Source: Alphaproteobacteria bacterium (GTDB taxonomy: Bacteria > Pseudomonadota > Alphaproteobacteria > Micavibrionales > UBA2020). From it: a DNA stretch of 6,529 nucleotides. Position 1 is the stretch's first letter, and each line of letters starts with the position of its first letter. Under the pieces are notes generated by a model. It was given only the letters and a program-made list of their open reading frames with translations, did not search any database and was not told where the DNA came from. Position numbers and translations under genes: made by a program. The DNA lies in the NCBI GenBank assembly GCA_029266795.1, contig JAQSWE010000307.1, forward strand, positions 1 through 6,529, written 5' to 3'. Positions 1 to 6,529 of the stretch are shown in pieces.

Positions 1-2150
1 ATACGGCCTTTGATGGTGATAAAACCGTCATCATCCAGCGCAACGATGTCGCCTGTATCATACCAGCCCTCTTCGGGTGGCTGCAGGATGCCGGGCGCAT
101 CCGCCTTGAGGTAGCCCATCATCACGTTCGGGCCGCGCATGACCAGCTTGCCCGAATTTTCCTCGATACCCTCGACCTGTTCCAATCTGTGGTCGATGCC
201 GGGCATCAGGCGGCCGACGGAGCCCGCCTTGTTGTGCATCGGCGTGTTGATTGAAATCACGGGCGCGGTTTCGGTCGCGCCATAGCCCTCGAATATCCGC
301 ACACCGTATTTTTCGGCATAGACGCGGCGCGTTTCGTCCTTCAGCTTCTCGGCGCCTGCGAAGACATAGCGGATGGCATGGAAGTCATAAGGGTGCGCAA
401 AGCGCGCATAACCGGCAAGGAAAGTGTCCGTGCCGAACAGGATCGTCGCATTCGTGTCGTAAATCAGTTCCGGCACGATGCGGTAATGCAGCGGCGAGGG
501 ATAATAGAACGCGCGCATGCCCGACAGGATGGGCAGCAGCGTGCCGCCTGTCAGGCCAAAGGAATGGAACATCGGCAGACAGTTGAACACAATGTCTTTC
601 GGGCCGAAATCGATGCGGCTCGCCACCTGATGGCGGTTCGACTGGATATTCCGGTGTGACAGCACGACGCCCTTGGGCGTGCCTTCCGAACCCGATGTGA
701 ACAAAATCACCGCAGGATCATGCGCACTTGCCTTGCGGCGGAAATTGTCGAGAGTCGCAGGCATATAGCGGGCGGTCAGGCCGTAAAGCCTTTCGACGAA
801 ACCAACCTCGGCACGCAAATCCTCGACATATAAAAATTCGACGCCGGCCGCCTGCATCGCTTCAATCGTCGGGCCCATCTTGCCCATCTCGATAAAGCGG
901 CGGGAGGTGATGACGGTTTTCAGCTTCGCGGTTTCGCAAGCGCTGACCACCTGCGCGGGGCCGGAGGAGAAGTTGATCATCGCCGGCACCTTGCGCAGGG
1001 CGTGTAACGCGAAGAAGGCGATCGAAGTACCGACCATATTGGGCAGCAGGATGCCGATGGCGGGGATCGTGGCGCCCTCCCCTGTTTTCAGGCGCTTGTC
1101 CATGACCTTGGCCAGCACCAGCGCGCGGCTGATGAAGTCGCGGTAATTGACAGGTTCGCGCAACGGGTCTTCTGCGATGATATGCTTCGTCCCGTAAAGG
1201 CGCGACGCCGACATCAGCGAGGTAAACAGCGGCTTGTCGATCTCGCTCGCATCGAAGACCATCTGCGACATCATGTCGTAGAGCTGGGCACCCGCCAGCT
1301 GACGGCGGCGGCGACCGAAGACGCCTTCGGGCAACACGAACTTGCGGGGTGGCAGGATCGTCATGGTGATTTTGGGGAAGCGGCGCAGCACTGTTTTTCC
1401 GGCCGAGCGCGAGAATGGCGTGTATTGCGCGCCGTCAATGCGGATCGGCAGCACCATTGCGCCCGCCTTGTCGGCGATCATGCCGGGGCCTTCATAGACC
1501 TTCATCAGCGAGCCCGTCATCGAAATGCGGCCTTCGGGGAAAATCATGCCCGTCTTGCCGCTTTTCACGACATCGATCAGCGATTTCAGCGCGAGCGGAT
1601 TGGTGGGATCGACCGGATAGGCATCGACCATGCGAAGCAGCGGCTGCATCCACCACGCGCGGGCGATATGCGTGTTTACGGCGAAGGTGATTTTATTGGG
1701 CAGGTAGGCCGCAATCAGTGCGGCATCGAGGAACGAGGTATGGTTCGCGATGATCAGGATGCGGTCGCCGGCTTTCTCGAAATTCTCGAGGCCTTTGACT
1801 TCGACGTTATACGCCCATTTGAAAATCGCACGGCAGATCGAGCGGAGCAGCGCATCCGGCAGCAGCTGCACGATATAAATGGCGACAAGGATATCCATCA
1901 GCGCCATGGCAAGGAAGATCCCGGGGATGCTCGCGCCCGCCTTCAACAGCACGGTGGCGATGATCGACGACGCCACCATGAACATCGCGTTCATGATGTT
2001 CAGGCCTGCGATCATGCGTGCCATGTAATTGGGGTCGGTGCGTTTTTGCACGATGGCGTAGAGCGGCACGACGAACATGCCGCCGCACAGCGCGATTGCG
2101 AACAGGTCAGCCAGGTCGCCTGCACCTGCCCCTTGAGAAGTTTGGAGCAC
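1..2150 (-). CDS. 3' part of LplT-PlsC-AMP fusion: end of MFS domain, 1-acylglycerophosphate-type acyltransferase, acyl-ACP synthetase (partial, frame-broken from its 5' part)
   Basis: Expected role: re-acylate lysophospholipid at the inner membrane, with the AMP-binding domain charging fatty acid onto ACP and the PlsC domain transferring it (Aas-type reaction). Numbering residues from the codon at 2129, the reading shows: a last set of MFS helices (about 5-75, including GGMFVVPLYAIVQKR and MNAMFMVAS); a PlsC domain with NHTSFLD (H130, D135, the HX4D motif) and FPEGR (E199); then an AMP-binding enzyme with P-loop TSGSEGTPKG (478-487), EGYGATE (614-620) and YDTGD (690-694). The frame is open to the window edge and stops just after the GR hinge (709), so the C-terminal subdomain is outside. 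The frame is also open upstream to a TGA near 2210; GTG at 2150 is the first plausible independent start, but no family start is expected here, so I read this as the 3' portion of the gene beginning at 2983. Domain calls are firm; whether it is translated is uncertain. Confidence 0.85.
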   Translation of the reverse strand, partial: MLQTSQGAGAGDLADLFAIALCGGMFVVPLYAIVQKRTDPNYMARMIAGLNIMNAMFMVASSIIATVLLKAGASIPGIFLAMALMDILVAIYIVQLLPDALLRSICRAIFKWAYNVEVKGLENFEKAGDRILIIANHTSFLDAALIAAYLPNKITFAVNTHIARAWWMQPLLRMVDAYPVDPTNPLALKSLIDVVKSGKTGMIFPEGRISMTGSLMKVYEGPGMIADKAGAMVLPIRIDGAQYTPFSRSAGKTVLRRFPKITMTILPPRKFVLPEGVFGRRRRQLAGAQLYDMMSQMVFDASEIDKPLFTSLMSASRLYGTKHIIAEDPLREPVNYRDFISRALVLAKVMDKRLKTGEGATIPAIGILLPNMVGTSIAFFALHALRKVPAMINFSSGPAQVVSACETAKLKTVITSRRFIEMGKMGPTIEAMQAAGVEFLYVEDLRAEVGFVERLYGLTARYMPATLDNFRRKASAHDPAVILFTSGSEGTPKGVVLSHRNIQSNRHQVASRIDFGPKDIVFNCLPMFHSFGLTGGTLLPILSGMRAFYYPSPLHYRIVPELIYDTNATILFGTDTFLAGYARFAHPYDFHAIRYVFAGAEKLKDETRRVYAEKYGVRIFEGYGATETAPVISINTPMHNKAGSVGRLMPGIDHRLEQVEGIEENSGKLVMRGPNVMMGYLKADAPGILQPPEEGWYDTGDIVALDDDGFITIKGR

Positions 2151-2983
2151 AGGACGGAGCCCGCCGCGATACCGACCGAGAATAGCGTCAGCAGCAGCGT
2201 CACCACGCTTTCATCGCCGCCCAGATAGATTTTGGCGAAGGCGGGAAATTGCGTCAGGTAAGTCGCGCCCACCAGCCAGAACCACGAGATGGCGAGGATG
2301 GCGCGGTAAACGCCGGTGTTTTCCTGCGTCGCCTTCATGATCTTGAGGGTTTCTTCCCAGAAATTGCGGTTGATCACAAGGTTGGGCGAAGGCCCGGGGG
2401 CCGTTGGAATAAAGCGGCTGGCAAGATAGCCGCAGGCGGCGACGCTGACGCAGGCGACGGAGATAATGATTTCGCCCAACTGCTGATGCGCGATTAAAAC
2501 GCCGCCCGCGATAGTGCCAAGCAGAATCGCCATGAACGTGCCGGCCTCGACATAGGCGTTTCCGCTCAGCAATTCTCTGCCCTCGAGATGCTGGGGCAGC
2601 ACCGCGTATTTGACGGGACCGAAGAAAGCGGAATGCATCCCCATGCAGAACAGCACGACGTACAGGAGGAAAAGGCTATGCGTGAGGAACCCGACCGCCG
2701 CCAGCAGCATGAAGACGATCTCGGCAAGCTTCACATACTGTGCGATGCGCGCACGGTCCATCTTGTCGGCCAGCTGCCCTGCGGTGGCGGAAAACAGGAA
2801 GAAGGGCAGGATAAACACGCCCGCCGCCATCGTCGTCAGAATGGGCGACGATATCGAGGTTTCTGTCGCGATACGGAAGGTGATGAGCATCACCATCGCC
2901 GTCTTGAACAGGTTATCGTTGAACGCGCCCAGAAACTGCGTCAGGAACAGCGGAAAAAACCGCCGTGATTTCAGGATGGACAT
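2012..2983 (-). CDS. LplT-like MFS domain, 5' part of the LplT-PlsC-AMP fusion gene, prematurely terminated by a frame break
   Basis: Inner-membrane major facilitator protein resembling the lysophospholipid flippase LplT that forms the N-terminus of alphaproteobacterial Aas fusions. From ATG at 2983 the frame gives 323 aa. Visible features are FLGAFNDNLFKTA near the N-terminus (17-29), the MFS loop motif GQLADKMDR (69-77), FGPVKYAVLP (121-130) and about eight hydrophobic helices up to KLLKG (281-285). From about residue 290 the translation turns into a non-membrane, Cys/Ser-rich tail that stops at 2012. The natural continuation (DLADLFAIALCGGMF) lies in the -1 frame. I chose ATG 2983 over the in-frame TTG at 3004 because GAAGGG lies 11 nt upstream and the family motif starts shortly after; the TTG would add seven residues. 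It lies 59 nt downstream of pepA on the same strand with no clear terminator between, so co-transcription is likely. The gene is probably a pseudogene, or carries an assembly error. Confidence 0.82.
   Translation of the reverse strand: MSILKSRRFFPLFLTQFLGAFNDNLFKTAMVMLITFRIATETSISSPILTTMAAGVFILPFFLFSATAGQLADKMDRARIAQYVKLAEIVFMLLAAVGFLTHSLFLLYVVLFCMGMHSAFFGPVKYAVLPQHLEGRELLSGNAYVEAGTFMAILLGTIAGGVLIAHQQLGEIIISVACVSVAACGYLASRFIPTAPGPSPNLVINRNFWEETLKIMKATQENTGVYRAILAISWFWLVGATYLTQFPAFAKIYLGGDESVVTLLLTLFSVGIAAGSVLCSKLLKGQVQATWLTCSQSRCAAACSSCRSTPSCKNAPTPITWHA
2105..2135 (-). other. Frame break with probable internal deletion in the MFS domain
   Basis: Upstream of this interval the gene reads LLKGQVQAT in the frame of ATG 2983; downstream it reads GDLADLFAIALCGG one base back (-1). 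The minus strand has a GGGG run (2132-2129) followed by CAGGTGCAGG, and GACCTG occurs twice (2117-2112 and 2108-2103), so slippage or short-repeat deletion are both possible. Restoring one G would join the frames. However, the joined protein would have only about 11 helices: from my recollection of LplT-type proteins, the segment between the KGxVxA loop and the DLF helix normally holds another helix and a loop of several tens of residues. A deletion whose length is not a multiple of three explains both facts. The frame change is seen directly; the missing helix is inferred from memory of the family. Confidence 0.8.
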
Positions 2984-3042
2984 GCTTGGTCGCGCCCTTC
3001 GCAAGAATGGTTAAAGAGACGCCCGAAAGAAATCCGGCCGCC
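2984..3042 (-). other. 59-nt gap between pepA and the MFS-PlsC-AMP gene
   Basis: The gap follows the TAA of pepA (3045-3043) and precedes ATG 2983. It contains a GAAGGG Shine-Dalgarno-like stretch (3000-2995) 11 nt before the ATG, and an in-frame TTG at 3004. I found no stem of more than about 3-4 pairs followed by a T-run, so there is no convincing intrinsic terminator and no recognisable promoter. The two genes are probably transcribed together. Confidence 0.5.
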
Positions 3043-4542
3043 TTATTCGAAGTTTTCCGCCACGAAACGATCAAGCAGACGGACACCGAACGCCGATGCG
3101 CCCTTTGGCGCCGCCGTGCGGTCCTTATTGTTCCAGGCAACGCCCGCGATATCGAGATGCGCCCATTTCACGCCCGGCTGGATAAACCGTTTCAGGAAAT
3201 GCGCGCCGATTGCCGAGCCGGCATCGCGGCCGCCGGAGATGTTCTTGATGTCGGCGGCGGGGCTGTCGATTGCCTTGTCCCATGCATCGTTGAGCGGCAG
3301 ACGCCACAGTTCTTCGCCGACCGACTGGCCGGCCAACGTCAGCTGCTGCGCCAAACCGTCATCATTCGAGAAGAGGCCCGCATATTCATGGCCCAGCGCG
3401 ATGATGACCGCGCCGGTCAGCGTCGCGAGGTCGACGATATGCGTCGGCTTGAATTCTTCCTGCGCGTACCAGAGGGCGTCACAGAGGATCAAGCGTCCTT
3501 CGGCATCGGTGTTCAGGATTTCAATCGTCTGGCCCGACATCGAGGTCACGATATCGCTGGGGCGGCAGGCATTGCCGGACGGCATGTTTTCAGCAAGCGC
3601 AACCACGCCCACTACATTCACCTTCGCGCCACGCGCGGCCAGCGCATACATGAGGCCGGTGACAGCGGCTGCGCCCGCCATGTCCCATTTCATGTCTTCC
3701 ATGCCCGCGCCGGGTTTCAGCGAAATGCCGCCGGTATCAAACGTCACGCCCTTGCCGACGAAGCAGATCGTTTTGTCTTTTTTGCTGCCGCCGTAATATT
3801 CCATGCTGACCAGTTTCGGCTCGCGCGCCGAGCCTTGGCCGACAGCCTCCAGCGCGCCCATGCCGAGCTTCTGGATTTCCTTCATGCCGAGCGTCTTCAC
3901 CTTCACCCCCAGCGGCACCAGCTCGCTCTTGATGATATCGGCGAAGCTGGCGGGATAGAGGTAGTTCGGCGTTTCGGAGACGAGGTCGCGCGTCAGGTAC
4001 ACGCCATCGATCAGCGTGTCGGCTTCGTCAAACAGCTTCTTGGCTTTTTGCGGATGGTCGACCGTGAAGGAGAGCGATTTGACGGTCGGCTTTTTGTCTT
4101 TCGGTTCCTTGGTCAGGTATTTGTCAAAGCGGTAGGACGACAGGACCGCACCCGCCGCCATAGACGACGCCGCTTCATTGGCATCAAGATGTTTCAGCGC
4201 GAGGCCTTCGGAAGAAAAAGACAGTTCCGCGCTCGCCGCCTTGCGCGCGTTCAGCAGCGACACAACCGTGCCGCCGATTTTTTCGAAATCGGTTTCTTTC
4301 AAATCTTCCGGCTTGCCGAGGCCGACGATGACCAGATGGCGGTGCGGCAGGCCTTCCGGCCCCGCAATCACCAGCGTCTGCGCCTTCTTCCCTTCGAAGC
4401 TTTCCGCATCCATCGCGCGTTTGACCGCGCCGTTGGTTTTCTTGTCGGCCCATTTGCCGCCTTCCAGCAGTTTCCCGCCCTCGGTCGCGAAGGCGACATA
4501 AGCGTCGGATTTGGGAGCTTTTGCGTCAAAAGAGATTTTCAT
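3043..4542 (-). CDS. pepA: Leucyl aminopeptidase (cytosol aminopeptidase, M17 family)
   Basis: Cytosolic two-metal exopeptidase that removes N-terminal residues, classically leucine, from peptides. The 499-aa length matches the family (E. coli PepA is 503 aa). An N-terminal alpha/beta domain (about 1-165) precedes the catalytic domain (about 170-499). The whole active site is present: K264 and D269 in GKGVTFDTGG, K276, D287 in KWDMAGAA, and D346, E348 and R350 in the signature NTDAEGRL (344-351). Each sits six residues before its E. coli counterpart, so the protein should be active. The start is ATG 4542; upstream there is only a weak TAGG at 6 nt, a better AAGGAAG is 15 nt away, and no other start codon lies just before it. 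The gene is divergent from lptF, and its promoter must lie in or before the lptF 5' coding region. E. coli PepA also binds DNA in Xer recombination and in carAB control; whether this one does cannot be told. Confidence 0.97.
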   Translation of the reverse strand: MKISFDAKAPKSDAYVAFATEGGKLLEGGKWADKKTNGAVKRAMDAESFEGKKAQTLVIAGPEGLPHRHLVIVGLGKPEDLKETDFEKIGGTVVSLLNARKAASAELSFSSEGLALKHLDANEAASSMAAGAVLSSYRFDKYLTKEPKDKKPTVKSLSFTVDHPQKAKKLFDEADTLIDGVYLTRDLVSETPNYLYPASFADIIKSELVPLGVKVKTLGMKEIQKLGMGALEAVGQGSAREPKLVSMEYYGGSKKDKTICFVGKGVTFDTGGISLKPGAGMEDMKWDMAGAAAVTGLMYALAARGAKVNVVGVVALAENMPSGNACRPSDIVTSMSGQTIEILNTDAEGRLILCDALWYAQEEFKPTHIVDLATLTGAVIIALGHEYAGLFSNDDGLAQQLTLAGQSVGEELWRLPLNDAWDKAIDSPAADIKNISGGRDAGSAIGAHFLKRFIQPGVKWAHLDIAGVAWNNKDRTAAPKGASAFGVRLLDRFVAENFE

Positions 4543-5708
4543 GGCGGACCTATTTTTCTTCCTTTTTCCGCTACCTTATGAAGAATCTGGTTTCCGCGAC
4601 GTTTTTCGTCACCATTGCGCTGACGATGGTGGTGCTGCTGACGCAATCTCTCAAGATTCTCGAACTGGTCGCCAATTCCGATGCGCCGCCCGGGCTGTTC
4701 GTGAAGCTCGTCGCCCTGTCGCTGCCGAAGTTTCTGGAAACCATCCTGCCCGTGGCCCTCGTGGTGGCGGCCTTGTTCGTCTATAACAAGTTTATTATGG
4801 ATAACGAACTGGTCGTTTTGCGCTCCTGCGGGTTCGACCACCATGCCATCGCCCGCCCCGCCCTGCTGCTGGCCGCCATCGTCAGCCTCATCATGCTTGG
4901 CCTGACGACCTATGCGACGCCGGTTTCCTATGGTGCGATGCAGTCGCTGCGCACCCAAGTCATGTCGAAATACTCCTCCTTCCTGCTCCGCGAGGGCGTG
5001 TTCAATACCTTTGGCAAGGACCTGACCGTTTTCGTGCGCTCGCGCGACCGCAACGGCGACCTGACCGGCATCCTGATCCACGACCGCCGCGACAAGGACA
5101 AGCCGCCCTCGACGACGACAGCGAAGCGCGGCCGGCTGGTGATGAACAAGGATATCCCGACCATCCTCGTGCAGGACGGTATGCGCCAGCAGATGGATAC
5201 ATCCAGTAATTCGGTCAGCCGCCTTTATTTCTCGGAATACATGATCGAGGTCAATTCGCTCGATACCGGCCAGCGCGTGCGTAACCGCGATTACAGCGAG
5301 CGTACACTGCCGGAACTGCTGCGCCCCGACATGACTGTCAAATACGACCGCGACAAGCGCGAAGTGTTTCTGGCGGAGGCGCATGCCGACCTCATCCGCC
5401 CGTTCCTGTCGGTCGCCTTCGTGCTGTCGGGCCTCGCCGTGCTGCTCGTCGGGCCGTTCAACAGACGTGGACAGGGGCGCAAGATGTTGTTCGCCGTCCT
5501 GATCATCGTCGCCATCATGGTTGCTAACCTAATGCTGACAAGCGCGACACGCCGTCATCTTGAACTGGTGCCGCTGTTGTATCTCACCGTTTTCGTGCCG
5601 GCTCTGGCGGGATATTACGCCCTCGGCCTGCGCGGCGAGCAGCAGATCATGGCGCTGCTGCGCCAGTGGAACGAGCGCCGTGCGCGCAGGCTGGAGACAC
5701 CCGCATGA
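4521..5708 (+). CDS. lptF: LPS export ABC transporter permease LptF (YjgP/YjgQ family)
   Basis: One of the two inner-membrane subunits of LptB2FG, which extracts LPS from the inner membrane and passes it to LptC-LptA. With start TTG 4521 it is 395 aa. Topology is the family's: helices at about 24-44, 68-90 and 112-132, a periplasmic beta-jellyroll domain from about 135 to 285, then helices at about 293-311, 321-341 and 349-369. The coupling-region motif NELVVLRSCG (95-104), which in the family contacts the LptB ATPase, is present. The start is uncertain. ATG 4578 gives 376 aa but begins after the conserved RY (17-18) that opens E. coli LptF and has no Shine-Dalgarno; TTG 4521 has GGGAG only 3 nt away. 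The TTG start would overlap the first 22 nt of pepA. ATGA overlap with lptG implies translational coupling. Confidence 0.95.
   Translation: MRQKRFSWRTYFSSFFRYLMKNLVSATFFVTIALTMVVLLTQSLKILELVANSDAPPGLFVKLVALSLPKFLETILPVALVVAALFVYNKFIMDNELVVLRSCGFDHHAIARPALLLAAIVSLIMLGLTTYATPVSYGAMQSLRTQVMSKYSSFLLREGVFNTFGKDLTVFVRSRDRNGDLTGILIHDRRDKDKPPSTTTAKRGRLVMNKDIPTILVQDGMRQQMDTSSNSVSRLYFSEYMIEVNSLDTGQRVRNRDYSERTLPELLRPDMTVKYDRDKREVFLAEAHADLIRPFLSVAFVLSGLAVLLVGPFNRRGQGRKMLFAVLIIVAIMVANLMLTSATRRHLELVPLLYLTVFVPALAGYYALGLRGEQQIMALLRQWNERRARRLETPA
4530..4543 (+). promoter_or_regulatory. Possible ribosome binding site and ATG out of frame with lptF
   Basis: AAGAGA (4530-4535) lies 5 nt before ATG 4541, a better spaced signal than those of the two in-frame lptF starts. 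This ATG reads MADLFFFLF in a frame different from lptF. Removing one T from the run at 4553-4557 would put it in frame and give MADLFSSFFRYLMKN, which matches where LptF proteins usually begin. This could be a homopolymer error, a natural mutation, or chance. Confidence 0.3.
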
Positions 5709-6529
5709 TCTCCTCCCCCACCCTGTTCCGCTATATCAGCCGCAACTTCCTCGTCAACGTGCTGATGATTTCCTTCGTGCTAGTAGGGTTGACTTTTGTC
5801 ATCAACACGATCGAATTGCTGCGCCGCGCGACCAACCATACCGATATCGGCCTGCCGCTGGTGGTACAGATGTCGCTGCTGTCGCTGCCGCAATTTGTCG
5901 AGCGGGTGCTGCCCTTCGCGGTCCTGTTTGGCTCCATCTATACCTGCTGGCGGCTGAACAAGACGCATGAACTGGTCGTCATCCGCTCCTCCGGCCTGTC
6001 GGCCTGGCAGTTTCTGTTCCCGATGATGGCGGCGGCGCTGCTGTTCGGCTTTTGCGTGACGACACTCGTCAATCCCGTTTCCGCCGTCCTGTCGGCGAAG
6101 TACGAGCAGTTGGAGGACCAGCACCTGAAAGCCCCCGGCAGCACTATCGCCGTGCTGCGCACCGGCATCTGGTTGCGCCAGCCCGTGGAGAATGGCTATG
6201 CCCTGATCCATGCCGCCGGTTTCGATCAGGCGGAATGGAAGCTGTCGGATGTCATCGTGTTTTTCTTCGACCGGGAAGACAATTTCACCCGCCGGATCGA
6301 CAGTCCGCTTGCTTACCTGCGCGACGGCCATTGGGAAATCCGGCAGGCGCTCGTGAACGACAAGAATGGCGTCACCCGCAGCGATTCAGAATTATTGAAA
6401 ACCGAGCTCACCGCCCGCAAGATCGAAGAATCATTTGCCACGCCCGAGACGATTTCCTTCTGGAGCCTCCCGGAATATATCCGCATTATGGAAGAAACTG
6501 GCTTCCCGGCGACCCGTTTGCATATCCGC
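5705..6529 (+). CDS. lptG: LPS export ABC transporter permease LptG (partial, cut by window end)
   Basis: Partner permease of LptF in LptB2FG, in the inner membrane. The 275 codons present read through without a break and cover the N-terminal three helices (about 13-36, 58-80 and 103-124), the LptB-contact motif HELVVIRSSG (88-97), and most of the periplasmic jellyroll domain (about 130-265). The usual length is about 360 aa, so the last three helices lie beyond position 6529. The start ATG 5705 overlaps the lptF stop as ATGA, with GGAGA 8 nt upstream inside the lptF end. The HELVVIRSSGLSAWQ reading is typical of LptG rather than of a second LptF, and the order lptF then lptG is the usual one. 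Confidence 0.95.
   Translation, partial: MISSPTLFRYISRNFLVNVLMISFVLVGLTFVINTIELLRRATNHTDIGLPLVVQMSLLSLPQFVERVLPFAVLFGSIYTCWRLNKTHELVVIRSSGLSAWQFLFPMMAAALLFGFCVTTLVNPVSAVLSAKYEQLEDQHLKAPGSTIAVLRTGIWLRQPVENGYALIHAAGFDQAEWKLSDVIVFFFDREDNFTRRIDSPLAYLRDGHWEIRQALVNDKNGVTRSDSELLKTELTARKIEESFATPETISFWSLPEYIRIMEETGFPATRLHIR

Noticed and set aside
2126..2135. Programmed -1 ribosomal frameshift at C AAG GGG
   Set aside because: It is not a proper X XXY YYZ slippery heptamer (AAG would re-pair with CAA), no strong downstream stem was seen, and the apparent loss of a helix points to deletion or error instead.
1182..2228. 348-codon open frame on the plus strand
   Set aside because: It is antisense to the PlsC-AMP coding region. 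The His/Arg/Gln-rich translation matches no family, while the opposite strand has clear catalytic motifs.
2984..3042. Intrinsic terminator between pepA and the MFS gene
   Set aside because: The GC-rich stretch beside pepA forms only about three pairs and is not followed by a usable T-run.
4421..4450. TTGACC (4421-4426) as a -35 box for lptF
   Set aside because: No -10-like hexamer occurs at 16-18 nt spacing; the matching position is GC-rich coding sequence of pepA.
2965..4581. 538-codon open frame on the plus strand spanning all of pepA
   Set aside because: It is longer than pepA but is antisense to it. Its translation is rich in Arg, His and Ala with no domain character, whereas the minus strand carries a complete M17 active site. 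It is a GC-rich shadow frame.
4539..5384. 281-codon open frame on the minus strand opposite lptF
   Set aside because: It is a shadow of lptF. The translation is low in hydrophobic structure and rich in His, Gln and Arg, without motifs.
1..6529. Novel defence, mobile or RNA-based system
   Set aside because: All sequence is accounted for by recognisable housekeeping envelope and peptidase genes. No repeats, inverted termini, tRNA-like or riboswitch-like structure was noticed.

Overview
The window looks like chromosomal DNA from a Gram-negative alphaproteobacterium. It is GC-rich, the genes are tightly packed, and an aminopeptidase gene pepA is transcribed divergently from the LPS-export permease genes lptF and lptG, a neighbourhood also known from E. 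coli. The tri-domain lysophospholipid flippase/acyltransferase/acyl-ACP synthetase fusion fits the same group. The closer lineage cannot be read reliably from the sequence alone.

Layout. Minus strand, right to left: pepA (4542-3043), then a 59-nt gap without a convincing terminator, then an LplT-like MFS domain (from 2983). This is followed by a PlsC-type acyltransferase domain and an AMP-binding acyl-ACP synthetase domain that run off the left edge at position 1. The MFS-PlsC-AMP gene should be one long reading frame, but it is broken near 2105-2135. Upstream of the break it reads in one frame (2983 to about 2115); downstream it reads in the -1 frame (about 2129 to 1). One transmembrane helix of the MFS domain also seems to be absent at the break. 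Plus strand, left to right: lptF (4521-5708), overlapping lptG by the ATGA at 5705-5708. lptG is cut by the right edge of the window after 275 codons.

How the genes fit together. LptF and LptG are the two membrane permeases of the LptB2FG transporter, which extracts LPS from the inner membrane. The MFS-PlsC-AMP protein would flip lysophospholipid inwards and re-acylate it. Both are envelope-lipid functions. PepA is a cytosolic M17 leucyl aminopeptidase (in E. coli also a DNA-binding architectural protein) and is a conserved positional neighbour more than a proven functional partner. The 5' ends of pepA and lptF are back to back or overlapping around 4521-4578, so their promoters must lie within each other's coding sequence.

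No RNA gene, CRISPR array, insertion sequence, attachment site or phage gene was seen, and no stretch longer than 300 bases lacks a gene. I see no previously undescribed system. The two points worth checking are the break with apparent loss of a helix in the MFS domain and the ambiguous lptF start.
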